A program made the position numbers and the translations under genes. This document shows, piece by piece, positions 33,389 to 45,267 of a stretch of 64,000 nucleotides of DNA. Origin of the DNA: Stereocaulon alpinum. Taxonomy: Eukaryota > Ascomycota > Lecanoromycetes > Lecanorales > Stereocaulaceae. Under the pieces are notes generated by a model. The model worked only from the letters and a program-made list of their open reading frames with translations. It did not search any database and was not told the DNA's origin. How positions within the stretch are numbered: the first letter of the stretch is position 1; every line of letters starts with the position of its first letter. The stretch is taken from positions 1,116,001 to 1,180,000 of the forward strand of contig JAEUBA010000002.1 in NCBI GenBank assembly GCA_018257865.1. The letters are read 5' to 3'.

Positions 33389-34822
33389 TCATGGCTCCAC
33401 ACCAGTTATCAAAGCTCTGTACTTCTCAATGAACCGTCCTGTTGCGGTGACAAAAGCCTTCACCTCTTTCAATGTCAACTCGATATTAAGGGCAATGAAA
33501 CCGCGCTCAGCAAGGTAGATGCCCTCAGTGAGCATGTGATGGTAGTAGAGCGACTGCAGTACGGACCGCATTGCAGAAGGAGCAAAGTGAACGGTTAGAA
33601 TGGAGCCGATCCCAGAAATCCACATCTTCGGTGGTGCACCACTATGCTGAGGTTGAGTATGGCTCTTTTCACCATTTAAAAGGTCCGTGCTAACGTAAGT
33701 ATTTACGAGGCCATTAGAGCGGTCTTTAAGTTCAACGTGGGTATCATTTGCAAGTGACCCTTCAGAATTTATATGCTTGTCGATGACATCCTGAACCATG
33801 TCTTTCATCTGCTCTCCTAAGTCGTTCAGCCTTCTGGTGGTTTCCTTGTCCAGGAGCCTACATCCCGCGCAGCCAGCAGCCATACTTATAACGTTATTGT
33901 TGAAGGTTCCTGCGTGGGACAAGCTTCCATTTCGAGGATCAAACATGCCCATAACGTCACGCCTTCCCCCAAACGCTCCAAAGCTCATACCCCCGCCAAC
34001 CCACTTACCCAACGTCATCAGGTCAGGCTGTATTCCTATCCTTTCGCCCAGACCATGGTACGAAAGGCGACTAGTCATAACTTCGTCAAAGATGAGGAGA
34101 GCACCGTGCGAGGAGGCGTAGGAACGTAGGAATTGTAGAAAGGGTAGAGATCCCGGTACGGCGCCACCACTACCTAGCATCGGCTCAACAAGTATAGCCG
34201 CCAAGCTTCCTGGTGGAACGCTTGAAAGGACTTCTACAGTCTTCTCAATGTCATTGTACGTCCCAATGACCCATTCATGTGGTAGGTTGACATCTCTTTT
34301 CATTCCCCCAGCTATGCCTGATATTGTAGAATGGAATGAAAGTGTGGCTCCATGATACCCCTTGTCGAACACCAAAACATTCTTTCGGCCTGTCCATGCA
34401 ACAGCTGTAGCAACGGCCATCATATTTGCCTCGGTGCCAGAGTTTGTGAACCTCACAAGCTCCATGGTAGGCTGGAACCGCTCACAAACGAGTCTAGCAA
34501 GCTCTTTCTCATACGTATTATTCCCACCAAGACTCCATCCTCTGTCCAGAGCTTCATTGATAGCAGCACGAATTGTAGGGTTGTTGTGGCCATATATACC
34601 AGCAGTATATTCACCAAGGAAGTCGATATAGGTGTTGCCGTCAATAGATGTAAGGGTGGAATCATTGCCAGAGGCAAAAGTCAAGGGAAAAGGTAATGCA
34701 TGCAGGACTGTCCGGGTGTTACCACCGGGTAGGTATTTGCAAGAAGATAAGTAGGCTTGCAGAGAGGAGGAATTTTGGGTAGTGTAGACAGCGTGTGCCT
34801 CCGCGAGGGTATCTTGGGACAT
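33389..34822 (-). CDS. Class III PLP aminotransferase, glutamate-1-semialdehyde-aminomutase-like
   Basis: Intronless, 477 residues from the ATG at 34822 (MSQDTLAEAHAVY); a TTG at 34870 is not a likely start. The fold-type I features are clear: YLPGGNTRTVL and FLGEYTAGIYGHNNP at the front, FTNSGTEANMMA (phosphate binding, ~126-136), VFDKGYHG, FDEVMTSR (Asp246) and TLGKWVGGGMSFGAFGG with the PLP-forming Lys273. This is the glutamate-1-semialdehyde 2,1-aminomutase-like branch. Fungi make haem by the other route, so the true reaction is probably transamination of an amino-sugar or amino-acid-like substrate, but the sequence does not say which. An insert around 365-405 separates the large and C-terminal parts. 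It has no obvious pathway partners nearby. Confidence 0.88.
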   Translation of the reverse strand: MSQDTLAEAHAVYTTQNSSSLQAYLSSCKYLPGGNTRTVLHALPFPLTFASGNDSTLTSIDGNTYIDFLGEYTAGIYGHNNPTIRAAINEALDRGWSLGGNNTYEKELARLVCERFQPTMELVRFTNSGTEANMMAVATAVAWTGRKNVLVFDKGYHGATLSFHSTISGIAGGMKRDVNLPHEWVIGTYNDIEKTVEVLSSVPPGSLAAILVEPMLGSGGAVPGSLPFLQFLRSYASSHGALLIFDEVMTSRLSYHGLGERIGIQPDLMTLGKWVGGGMSFGAFGGRRDVMGMFDPRNGSLSHAGTFNNNVISMAAGCAGCRLLDKETTRRLNDLGEQMKDMVQDVIDKHINSEGSLANDTHVELKDRSNGLVNTYVSTDLLNGEKSHTQPQHSGAPPKMWISGIGSILTVHFAPSAMRSVLQSLYYHHMLTEGIYLAERGFIALNIELTLKEVKAFVTATGRFIEKYRALITGVEP

Positions 34823-35474
34823 TGCGACTAGAATGAGGTACTTTGGCCTTGACAGGCACAGGACGGGCAAGTGGGTTTAGGGATTGGTTGAACGTTTTGC
34901 CGACGACGAAGGAGATGTATTCAAGTCTGAATTTCATCAATCGCACTCACCTTTGTAAAGGGCGCGTTCTCTGCTACTCGAAGTGACTCCAAGAAGCGGA
35001 GTCAATGACTTCGTAAGAGGCACTTCTTGGCGCAGAAGGCACGATACCCGTGGTTCAAACATGGATCCCCCCGAGCCCCCCTAGGGAGTAATTATACCTA
35101 GAAAGATTGTGAGACTACTCCGTAGGTGCTGAAGCGATACAGTATGCAAGGGTTCACCCGGACTGAAGCCCTGCTCGGGACCTGTCATCTGACCCCCTAC
35201 GATCAATATCTGAAATTGTTTCAGCATGCTCCGGGGCAAGCACTCTTCTATTCTTGGAGGTTTCACCGACCCGATCACGGGCTCCAGAGTTCTCTCCAAG
35301 AAAGAGTCAATCTGTAGCGCCAGGTGGGGTGCTACTGTAAATGCTCATCGTCAACGCATGACAAGCATGCTTAATCGCTGACAACCTAAGACCACTTAGA
35401 ACTAATCATGAATAACATAAACATCTCGACTTTACCTAAGTCTCAACAGACTTCCTCTATATCTGACCTCAATC
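34823..35474. other. Intergenic, divergent, no gene seen
   Basis: Between two divergent genes. A tRNA-like patch near 35020-35060 was checked and rejected. Confidence 0.4.
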
Positions 35475-36836
35475 ATGCCTTGTTTGACTGACCTGTCGAC
35501 CGAACTCATCCTCCTAATATCACCTCATCTACTGGCCACGGAGAAGTCTACGTTCGCTCGCGTCTCCAAGCGCTTCCACGAAATAGTCAATCCCTTGCTC
35601 TATAAAGACATCTATGATCCTTCCATCCCCCTCTTGCTGCGTACAGTGTTGAGATCTGACACGTTGGCCAAGTACATTCACCGCATTACGTTTGATGAAA
35701 GGGATGGCATCGAAACTATTGGATCAGGGGTGAGAAAGCTCAGCCACAAGGGTTTCAGTGATCTCTTGACTGTCATGGAGGATCTAGAGCTTCACCGATC
35801 AATCACGTGGATCAAGTCACTTATCACGGAAGAGTACTGGTCACACATGCTGGTAGAAGCCCAAGTGACTGCGTACCAAGTACTCCTACTTTCCCAACTT
35901 CGCAATCTCACCGCGCTCTCCCTTGCTTATAGCTATCACACGGGTATCTCATTTCTCGTTACCATGTTCAGGAGCGCTCTCGGCTTGAACACATCTACAA
36001 CAGGGTTATCAAGCTTCAACCAAATTCGAAGGGTCGACCAATATGTCGATAACCCTCTCGGAGACCTCGCTAGCCATTAGGGGGTCTCGCCCGGCCTATC
36101 CGACGTATTGCCATTCTCCTCCTCCCATGCATTCCAAGATCTTCAAACCATCATGCCAAAAGATTGTAGCCATGCCCCATGGCCAATTGATCTGCCTCTT
36201 GCAAGCACGCTAACGAAATTGTGCCTCAAAAGAAGCCATGCAAAGGAAGAGATTCTAGGCAAGTTGTCGGCAGTGACATCAGGTCTCAAGCATCTGGAAT
36301 ACTACTACATGTGTGAAATATTCCCAGACGATGTCGATCCCTCCCAGTACCTCGACTGCGCAGCTTTGAAAGCTGCGCTACGCCATGTTAGAACGACACT
36401 TGAATGCCTTCACATAGCCGTACAATTCTACAGCTGGGTAGATACGTGGGGAATGGAACCACCGCCCACATTTGGCATCAAGGGGACTCTGCAATCGCTG
36501 GGTGATTTCGAAAGAATTGTGGACCTGGAGGTTCCCCATGTATTACTGTGGGGAATGGATCCACGAATGACCATGTCTCCAGCTGGGAATCTGCCGCCAA
36601 ATGTGCGCTTGCTCTGCCTACGCGATGATATGGCGCAATTCGAAGTTTATCGCTGGAGCAGTGAGGCTGTCCTTGAGTGTCTTCAAGTATTCGTTCGGGA
36701 ATGTTCGCGGCAGCATCCTGACATGAAAACCCTTGAACTAATCCTCAGCGACAGCCGCAAAGACTGGGGCGAACCTTCGCTAGCCAAGTTCTATTACATG
36801 TGCCAAAGTGCTGGAATAAGCCCACAAATTGGTTAG
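35475..36836 (+). pseudogene. F-box protein gene interrupted by one in-frame TAG
   Basis: The frame from the ATG at 35475 (MPCLTDLSTELILLISPHLL, then FARVSKRFHEIVNPLLYKDI) is a typical fungal N-terminal F-box, which would recruit Skp1 for ubiquitin ligation. It is open for 201 codons to a TAG at 36078-36080. The same frame then continues without another stop to the TAG at 36834-36836, with leucine-rich sequence (LASTLTKLCLKRSHAKEEIL, later VRLLCLRDDMAQFEVYRW). No GT-AG pair of realistic intron length removes the stop. It is best read as a single nonsense change, possibly CAG to TAG. Without it the protein would be 453 residues. Confidence 0.7.
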
Positions 36837-37313
36837 TGGAAACAGTCTGTCTCGGTGGACTAAGGCCGCTCATGAGATTATAAGCAGAAGCTTTAGCAGA
36901 GTCAGACGTGGGTCATCTGAACATCAGTCAGATGCCTCTCTTGATTGTAGTCTTGGCAGAATTGGGCGAAGAACAAGGGAAACTTTGTTTGTGGGTAGAT
37001 AAAGAGGCTTTGATGGTTTCGGGTTGCAACATGGTGTAGTCCAAGTTGGCCCAATTCTGAGCAGAAACGAGAAATTGTTGACGACACTCTTCTCATGTTC
37101 AGCTCTATCAGTTAGGTTCACAGTGATAATAGTCAAAGTGCCCTGCAACCCCAATTCGCCTTTGGGGTAGTGACCTTGTATTATCCGCCAAGACCAAAGG
37201 CCAAGAGCGGTAAGCGTGAAGCGCGCATGCTTTTCGCCACTAGTGAAACGAAGATCTGTCTTCCAAATCCCCAGTCCTTTGGTAGCCTTGAACATGATTC
37301 CAACTTGTCAGTG
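36837..37313. other. Intergenic, promoter of ALG7
   Basis: No gene seen. An in-frame ATG at 37227 could extend ALG7 upstream by 29 residues, but the family start fits 37314 better. Confidence 0.4.
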
Positions 37314-38808
37314 ATGACGTCGAGCCTGACCAGCGCGGAGTCATGGAGCCTCCTGATGCTCTCTGCTGCTTGTGTTGGCATAATAGTCAACACGTTTCAC
37401 GGCGATGGCGAGCCTCTAATCGCTTCCTTGGCCTTTAGTGGTATAGCTTTCGCTTCAACATTTAGCCTAATTAGATGGCTTGGAGACACATTCATAAAGG
37501 CTGGCCTGAAGGGCCGAGATATGTCGAAAATCAAAAAAGTCGAAATGTATGAGAATTCCGCATTCGAACCCCTTTTCCAAGCTGATATATGGACCCAGCC
37601 CAGAAACTATGGGAGCTATTTGCGCTGTTGTATATCTTCTTACAATCATTGTGTTCATACCATTTCCATTTTACAAAGATATTGTGGCAGCTACGTCAGG
37701 AGGAGGTAATCGAGACTTTGTCGTGGAACGCCAGCATGTTGAAATGGGTCGGATCTTGCATAGGTTCCCACACAACAAGGTAACGCACACCTACTATCTC
37801 CAGCTTAGAGAGTAACTAATTCGATCAAAGTTGGCGTCGTATCTATCTGCAATACTTTCGTTACAGTCCGTGGTCCTCCTGGGCATTGGCGACGATCTAT
37901 TCGACATTAGGTGGCGACATAAATTTTTCATCCCAGCCTTTGCTGCGATCCCCATGCTGGTGGTATATTTTGTCGACTATGGAGTCACCAATGTTGTTGT
38001 TCCCGTCCAATTAGAGCCATACCTCGGCACTATGGTCAACCTGGGATGGCTTTACTATGCTTATATGGCTGCAATCGCCATTTTCTGCCCCAACAGCATC
38101 AACATCCTAGCCGGCATCAACGGCATCGAAGTTTCCCAATCCATAGTCATCAGCTTCCTTCTCTTGGCAAACGACGTCCTGTCACTCTACGCTGCACCAA
38201 GCAGCCCTTCGCCTCACCCCGCTACTGACCCGCATCTCTTCTCGATGTACCTGCTTTTGCCATTCATTGGAGTTTCTATAGCTCTTTGGTGGCATAACTG
38301 GTATCCCGCAAAGGTCTTCGTGGGCGACACCTATTGCTATTTCGCGGGCATGGTCTTTGCCATTGTGGGAATCCTTGGACACTTCAGCAAGACGCTCCTC
38401 CTCCTATTCATACCCCAGATAATCAATTTCATCTACTCTGCACCGCAGCTCTTCCGTTTAATACCATGCCCAAGACATCGACTCCCGCGGTTCAATGCAC
38501 GGACTGGACTTCTAGAGCCATCAATGACCCAGTGGCAGAAACCTCCATCTAGGCCAGTGGCTTTCCTATTGAAGCTCCTCGCCGGAAGTCTTATTCCTTT
38601 GATTGAGTTGGAGAAGAATGGTAAGGGTGAGATCGTCGAATCTACGAATCTTACCATTCTCAATCTGTGGCTGGTCTGGTTTGGTCCAAGGAGAGAAGAT
38701 CGCCTTGCAATCGAGCTTCTTTTGATGCAGACATGTTGCGGAGTCGTAGGACTATTCGTGCGACACGAGCTAGCTCTTTGGGTATTTAGACAAGACAATA
38801 GAGAATAG
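37314..38808 (+). CDS. ALG7: UDP-GlcNAc:dolichyl-phosphate GlcNAc-1-P transferase
   Basis: First committed step of N-glycan precursor synthesis in the ER membrane (target of tunicamycin). Exons 37314-37546, 37599-37779 and 37831-38808 close in phase, giving 463 residues. Family landmarks appear in order: IKAGLKGRDMSK, VEIPETMGAICAVVYLL (made by the first splice), TSGGGNRDFV, HRFPHNKLASYLSAI (made by the second splice), GIGDDLFDIRWRHKFF with the Asp pair, FCPNSINILAGINGIE, WYPAKVFVGDTYCYFAGM and CPRHRLPRFN. About ten membrane segments are visible. ALG7 is on the same strand as LEU1, 260 bases apart. Confidence 0.95.
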
Positions 38809-38926
38809 CATAAATGACTTAACTTATACTTCGAACAACTGTACCGTAAATTTCATAAGTTACTGGGGCGGGACAACCAATGAGCGGAAGAGCTAGATTG
38901 CGATGATAACCGAAGATCCGAGAGCG

Positions 38927-38936
38927 CCGATACCGG
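38927..38936. promoter_or_regulatory. Candidate Leu3 operator upstream of LEU1
   Basis: The palindrome half-sites CCG-N4-CGG (CCGATACCGG) match the Leu3 binding form. The site is 133 bases upstream of the LEU1 ATG, a sensible place for control by alpha-isopropylmalate. A CCAAT box is at 38877-38881. A 10-base match can be chance. Confidence 0.5.
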
Positions 38937-39068
38937 CCTTCGATCGTGTGCACCATGTGAATGTTATAACAAAGTCCATGTGTCCAATTAATGTCAACCA
39001 ATTTCGCCATCTACGGAGAAGCATCCTCCATTCTGAATCCCTCGAATCTGCTGGTAGACAACTAGACC

Positions 39069-41550
39069 ATGCCTTCCGCCGACCAGAAACCCCGAACTCT
39101 GTATGACAAGGTCTTCCAAGACCATATTGTCCACGAGCGAGATGACGGCACTATCTTGCTGTATATTGGTACACTCAACATTTATCTCTCTTCCATGATC
39201 ATGCGCTGACATTTCATATAGACAGGCATCTTGTTCATGAAGTCACATCACCGGTCAGCGGCTCCATTCGTCCCTGCCTATCTTTCAGTCACTGATCAAG
39301 CCACAGCAAGCCTTTGAAGGCCTGAGAAATGCAAAACGTAAGGTTCGAAGGCCTGACTGCACTCTTGCCACAACTGATCACGTACGCCTCTACCAATGCT
39401 CTACGCATCCCCCAGAAGTCATTACTGACGCGCGATAGAACGTGCCCACAACGCCCCGGAAGAACTTCAAGAATATAGGGCAATTTGTAGAGGAAGCCGA
39501 CTCCCGTACACAATGCATTACTCTCGAAGACAACGTCAAAGCCTTCGATTTGACCTACTTCGGTCTTGGGGACAAACGTCAAGGTATCGTCCACGTTATC
39601 GGTCCCGAGCAGGGCTTTACGCTCCCGGGCACCACCGTGGTCTGTGGTGACAGTCACACATCTACACATGGGGCATTCGGAGCGCTAGCCTTTGGAATTG
39701 GCACGAGTGAGGTTGAACACGTCCTTGCAACACAGACCTTGATTACGAAACGAAGCAAGAACATGAGAATACAGGTGGACGGGGCTCTGCTACCAGGAGT
39801 CAGTAGCAAGGACATAATCCTCCACGTCATCGGCGTGATTGGCACAGCAGCTGGGACAGGGGCAGTCGTTGAATTCTGTGGGTCAGCCATAAGAGGATTG
39901 AGCATAGAGGCCCGGATGTCGATCTGCAATATGTCTATCGAGGCAGGAGCAAGAGCGGGAATGATAGCACCTGACGAGACCACGTTCAACTACCTCAAGG
40001 GTCGGCCATTAGCCCCTAAGGTAGACAGTCCAGAGTGGAAGAAGGCTACCAGGTACTGGTCGAGTTTAAAGACCGACGACGGAGCGAAGTTCGACAATGA
40101 TGTCTTCATTGATGCAAAGGATATAATACCAACCGTGTCCTGGGGAACCTCACCGCAAGACGTCGTGCCTATAACTGGCATAGTGCCGAATCCTGAAGAC
40201 TTTCCAACCGAGCCAAAGAGGGATAGCGCAAGACGAGCCCTCGAATATATGGGCTTAAGTCCAGGCACGAAAATGGAGGACATCGAGCTTGATAAAGTCT
40301 TCATTGGCTCCTGTACGAATTCAAGGATAGAAGATCTACGAGCGGCTGCTAAGATTGTGGATGGTAAGAAGATCGCCCCAAATCTCAAGAGAGCCATGGT
40401 TGTTCCTGGCTCTGGCCTCGTCAAGAAACAAGCAGAATCCGAAGGGCTAGACAAGATTTTTACGGACGCCGGCTTTGAGTGGCGTGAAGCAGGCTGTTCG
40501 ATGTGCTTAGGTATGAACCCGGACATCCTATCCCCAAGGGAGCGCTGTGCGAGTACATCGAACCGTAACTTTGAGGGTCGTCAAGGCGCTGGCGGCAGAA
40601 CACACCTGATGTCACCCGTCATGGCCGCTGCAGCAGCCATTGTGGGCAGATTAGCGGATGTGCGAAAGCTGGCAGATCGAAGTGCTACGCCCTCGAAGGC
40701 AGCTCCGCAGATGGACCTGACACCAGAGGTATCTGATATTGATACCGATGACGACCTAGACCGTATCCTTGACCTGCCTGAAGAGGATCAAACTCAGGCC
40801 AACAACGGTGCGGCAAGCTCGTCAGGAGGACAGCCCAAATTCACTACTTTGAAGGGAATAGCGGCGCCAATGGAGCGCTCCAACATCGACACAGACGCAA
40901 TCATTCCCAAACAATTCCTGAAAACCATTAAGCGAACCGGTCTGGGCTCAGCTCTTTTCTACGCTCTTCGCTTCGATGGAGACGGCTCTGAGAATCCAAG
41001 TTTCATTCTAAACAAAGAGCCTTATAGACATGCAAAGATCCTCGTAGTTACTGGTCCTAACTTCGGCTGCGGCAGCTCGCGGGAACATGCGCCGTGGGCA
41101 CTTCTCGATTTTGGTATCACTTGCGTAATCGCCCCGTCCTACGGTGATATCTTCTTCAACAACACTTTCAAGAACGGCATGCTTCCACTTCGCATTACTG
41201 ACCAACCGACACTTGAGAAGATTGCCGAGGAGGCCAAAGCAGGCCGTGAGATCGAAGTTGATCTCATCAACCAAGAAGTGAAAGACGCTTCAGGTAAGAA
41301 GCTAGCTAATTTCGAGGTTGAAGAATTCAGGAAGCATTGCTTAGTCAATGGTCTGGACGACATTGGATTAACCATGCAAATGGAAGACAAGATCAAGAAT
41401 TTTGAGCGCGGAAGGACTATGGACAGCCCCTGGCTAGATGGCAGCGGCTATCTAAAGAGAGGCCATCGTAGTGGTCCTGTGAAAGTGGAGGCTGTACCCG
41501 TTCCGAAAACTAACCGTGGCGAGCAGATCGAAGAGCCGCTGGAGTGGTGA
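39069..41550 (+). CDS. LEU1: 3-isopropylmalate dehydratase (single-chain)
   Basis: Fe-S enzyme isomerising 2- to 3-isopropylmalate in leucine synthesis. Four exons close in phase: 39069-39168, 39222-39253, 39307-39381 and 39439-41550, giving 772 residues. The start is RTLYDKVFQDHIVHE. HLVHEVTSPQAFEGLRNA results from using the acceptor at 39306. VCGDSHTSTHGAFGALAFGI, FIGSCTNSRIEDLR (Cys ~360) and AGCSMCLGMNPD (Cys pair ~423) supply the 4Fe-4S ligands. After a linker, the swivel domain has MERSNIDTDAIIPKQFLKT and NFGCGSSREHAPWALLDFG (~610). Large and small subunits are fused, as usual in fungi. Confidence 0.96.
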
Positions 41551-43272
41551 TGACACATTTTGTCAATTTGGAAACGTAACATTATGTTCATGAAAACCTA
41601 TGATGCCTCCACCAGCGCCGGGTGGGAGTTTGTTCAAAACACATCCTTTGAGTGGCGTGTAACATTGCTCTCATATGACTCTACCACGCGCTGCATCCAA
41701 TTTACGTAAAATATTGGGACTCCCTTGACTCCACACGTTACGTTTTGTGCTGTCAAGAAAAACCCTCTGTAACCTGATATTGGGCGCTTCGGCATTTTGA
41801 CTTCGTGCGGCTCTTCTATGAAAGCAGACCCTTACAGGATTGCAGACCTATGGAGGATTACCATCCTCAGGCCTATATATATTGGGCTTTGGGCCCCGTT
41901 CCTACGATATTTCATCACCAGAAGTTGAGACTTGTGCAAAACACCTTACTTGGTTACGATACTCGTCCCTTCCTTCAGAGGTCGAGAAGCCTCAATACCA
42001 CTCATCTACCTTGAAGGTTTCCCCATGCGGATGCAGCAAGCTTCGATAGAAATTGAACATCGGTCACGCAATGCTGGTTCGGTGTGAGGCAACAGATCGG
42101 CCCTTACAGCAATATCATATGGACAGTCGGGATATCGTCTAGCAACAACATCTTTGGCCGAGGCCCATCGCTTGATAGTACTGAGAGAATGCTAGCCTTC
42201 CATCTGCGGTCATGATGTCTCTTGACGACAGAACATCTGCCGTGCAAGTGTCTTACGACCTACTGATGTCGGTGTCCCGCGAGACACGAAAAACTACCGG
42301 CATTGCGAAAGAGAAAGTGTGCAAGTCGCCAAAAGAATGCTCTAGATGCTCCATGCACCTATAGAAAGATTAGATTACAGCACCTCGAATGAGGTGCCTC
42401 GATCTACGTCCATGACTTTCAACGGGACGTTTGTCTTGGCGCGAGGAGCAAAAGCAACATGCGCAGAATGCATCTTGTGGGTTAAGCCCGATGGTTCTAG
42501 GACGGTCCTCTACATTTCGGGTACTGCACTTAGCATGTGACAGCTTCTGGTCGCAAAGCCTCTTCGCTAATTTCATGTTTCATGTTTGCGCTAATGTTTG
42601 CTATGGTGCGCAGTTAAGCGCTTCTGAAAACCGGACGCAGAACGCGCAGAGACAGCCTTGTGATATGCGCGCTAGACCCAGGTGATATATCAGGACGTAT
42701 AGCTAATGTCTCCCTTGCGAATAGGGTATCTACCCTCCGACAAGCTTGTCGAACAGGCCACCTACTGAGCGATATATGCCTTTATGGTCTCTACTTTTAG
42801 GTTTTGGCGAATGCCGCCGCTTATGACTTCCATATCTTGACTCGGTCTCTGCATTCTGACGACTCTTGATCAAGGTTGACAACGCACGGTCTTGCTTTCT
42901 TCTTCGGACCTCTAGATCAATCGCAAGAATCGTACAGACGCGGTACCCCATACCCCAGAATCTTAACCAAGCTCTGACCGCTTCCGGCCCCCAATGAGCA
43001 TGTCACACACATCCCATGTGGCAAAAGTGATGCTATACCCCCCGCAGAAGCCCAGAATAGTCAAAAGTTGAAACTTGTGCGGATGAAAAAATTCTCCTTG
43101 CATGTCGTGTCTCCCTTGTCCAATTATCAAGCATTGACACATCCTTTCAAGTTATATATTCATCTCGACTTCCGTTTCCCACACTAGACCTGGCTCTTCC
43201 CTCCATTACCCTGAATTCCATTACCAAACTTCTGTCACTTTTCGCCAAGACTCAGCCTCTGAGCTGCCTTTC
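41551..43272. other. Intergenic region, no gene seen
   Basis: 1.7 kb with only short, unconvincing frames on both strands. A TATA-like TATATATT (43153-43160) and a CCCCGC (43040-43045, CreA-type SYGGRG on the other strand) lie upstream of the transporter. Confidence 0.4.
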
Positions 43273-44434
43273 ATGTCACAATTCTACATCTGCTCAAAAA
43301 ATCATTCCATAGTCGGCCAAATGGACACCTACCTCGCCTTCCACCGCGATAGTGACACAACCCATTACAACCACAGAGACAGAGAGAACCGCCGCCCCCA
43401 TCACAACAAAACCCCCAACGCCGCCGATGATCGCATCCTCGATGAGAAACCATTCAGCACAACCTTCAATCCGACCTTCCCTTCGGTCCAAAACATCTCC
43501 GAGGAATCCACCCGTCCAAACTACCTCAATAATTCGCCCACCTCACCGTATCACTTGGGCCGCGATGTCTCCTCCGACGAAGCTCTCAATAAGATCAAAA
43601 CCGCAAACTCCGTCACCATCTCCCCGGAACTCTTCGAGAAGATCTACCTCAATCCCCAAAAAGAAGTCAAAGGCGAACTGCGCCAAACCTTTGGCAACCC
43701 TACTCCCCTCGCCCTCCTCGGTTTTCTCCTCTCTTTATCCCCACTATCATGCGAACTGATGGGCTGGAGAGGCGCAGGCGGTGGTGGAATCGCGACAGTG
43801 GGGGCGTACTATTTCATTGGCGGCTTCTTGATGAGTTTGGGCGGGATACTGGAGTTCTTCCTTGGAAACACGTTCAGTTTCGTGGTCTTCTGCAGCTTTG
43901 GGGGTTTCTGGTTTACGCTGGGGGCGACGTTGACACCGGCGTTTAATGCGTACGGGGCGTATGCTACTGAGCCGGGTAATATTGCGAGTGGGCTCACTTC
44001 ACCGGGTTTCCATGCGTCCTTTGGTAAGCCGAGTCATCCATCCTCTTCGTCTCAACTGCACCATTCACGTTTGCTAATTGCGTGATAAAGGATTCTTCCT
44101 CCTCTTCATGGGCCTCCTCTCCCTAATCTACCTAATCTGCGCCCTCCGCACCAACCTCGTCTTCGTCGCCATCTTCTTCGGCCTCCTAATGACTTTCGTC
44201 GTCCTTACTGCCTCCTACTGGCATCTCGCCGCCGGCCGCCTCGTAATGGCGCAGAAATTACAAGTCGCGGCCGGCGCGTTTGGCTTTATGGCTGTTATGG
44301 CTGGGTGGTGGATTTTCTTTGCGCAGATGTTGGCTAGTGTGGATTTTCCGTATCAGATTCCTGTGGGGGATATTAGTCATTTGATTACGCCGGCGAGTGA
44401 GAGGGTTAAGCAGAAGGAGCGGTTTAGTGCGTGA
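43273..44434 (+). CDS. Acetate/ammonia transporter family protein (GPR1/FUN34/YaaH)
   Basis: Plasma-membrane carrier of the Ady2/AcpA family, expected to move acetate or to affect ammonium export. Two exons, 43273-44023 and 44091-44434, with a 67-base intron (GTAAGC donor, GCTAAT branch point), give 364 residues. The first ~135 residues are hydrophilic and longer than usual; a second ATG at 43321 is possible. The family motif NPxPLxLxGF is seen as NPTPLALLGF, followed by six hydrophobic segments (YYFIGGFLMSLGGILEFFLG, FGGFWFTLGA, FGFFLLFMGLLSLIYLICAL and others). The splice joins HASFG to FFLLFMG, a conserved block. Confidence 0.92.
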
Positions 44435-45267
44435 GGAGGAAAGGGGTCCTCGTTTGTTCGAAGTTTTCTTGGGTTGGGTGGGGGAGGTGCTATGGGCTAC
44501 GGTGATACCACATGCTGTCGAGCTGAAAAGGTGTTTGCGGAAAATTGTATCATCACCGGATCTGCATATACTGATTTCAAGGTTGAGATGTCACTGGATA
44601 CTGAATTGAATTATTGTACAAATGCTGTCAGCTCTCACTCATCCTACCATAGCCTATGCCAATTAACCGTCTTATGCACTAAGATACATATGATAAGATA
44701 AGGATTTAGATGAAGATCAACGGCCCCAGCGGAAGACAAAGATAGCTCGTCCTTGTAGCTAGAGGTTCGATAATGTGCTCGAGCAGCGCTAAAACTTCGG
44801 ATCGCGTATGGAGACCCCCAGATCTTGGCACTTGACATTGACACTAGAATCTGAAACATCGCATACCGGCACCGGCAACGGCTATCGCTACTCTCAAAAC
44901 TGGCGTCTCTTGATGAAATGTTTCATATCTGACTATGGCACTGAGGCTGATGTATGATCGCTTGGACGCTTTCCAAGCCGAGGCTCGTGAGCTATAGATC
45001 TGGCCATATCCTCCATGTGCTGGGGTCATCGCTGGGCATGATGATGCCGAGTACGAATGCCGGTGGCGTGAGAGAGTGTGTATGATTGACGAGTATGCGT
45101 GGCTAGTCATGAAGACTGTGGAGTACTGGCCGGTAGGCGATGCTGGGTAAAGAGCTGAAGTGAGGTCCGCACATGACCGCCGGTTGAACATCGAGGGAGA
45201 CTCATATCGTAGTGCTATTTACATGATCCGGACGCGGTTCCCACAGATTGACTGCTGTATCCATGCT
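44435..45267. other. Intergenic, no gene seen
   Basis: Convergent 3' regions. A 115-codon minus-strand frame at 44844-45191 shows no protein-like pattern. Confidence 0.4.

Noticed and set aside
35010..35070. tRNA-like patch (TGGCGCAGAAGG box A-like, GGTTCAAAC box B-like)
   Set aside because: The two boxes are only about 25 bases apart, box B lacks its last consensus bases and no acceptor stem pairs.
36030..36080. An intron removing the F-box TAG
   Set aside because: Available GT...TAG pairs give 36-47 bases with poor GTCGA donors.
38433..38798. Antisense frame over ALG7
   Set aside because: It overlaps highly conserved membrane-protein coding sequence and has no protein features.
39990..40526. 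178-codon antisense frame over LEU1
   Set aside because: Lies opposite the conserved Fe-S ligand region of LEU1; a shadow frame.
44844..45191. 115-codon minus-strand frame
   Set aside because: Ser/Tyr/His-rich composition without pattern; located in a convergent 3' region.
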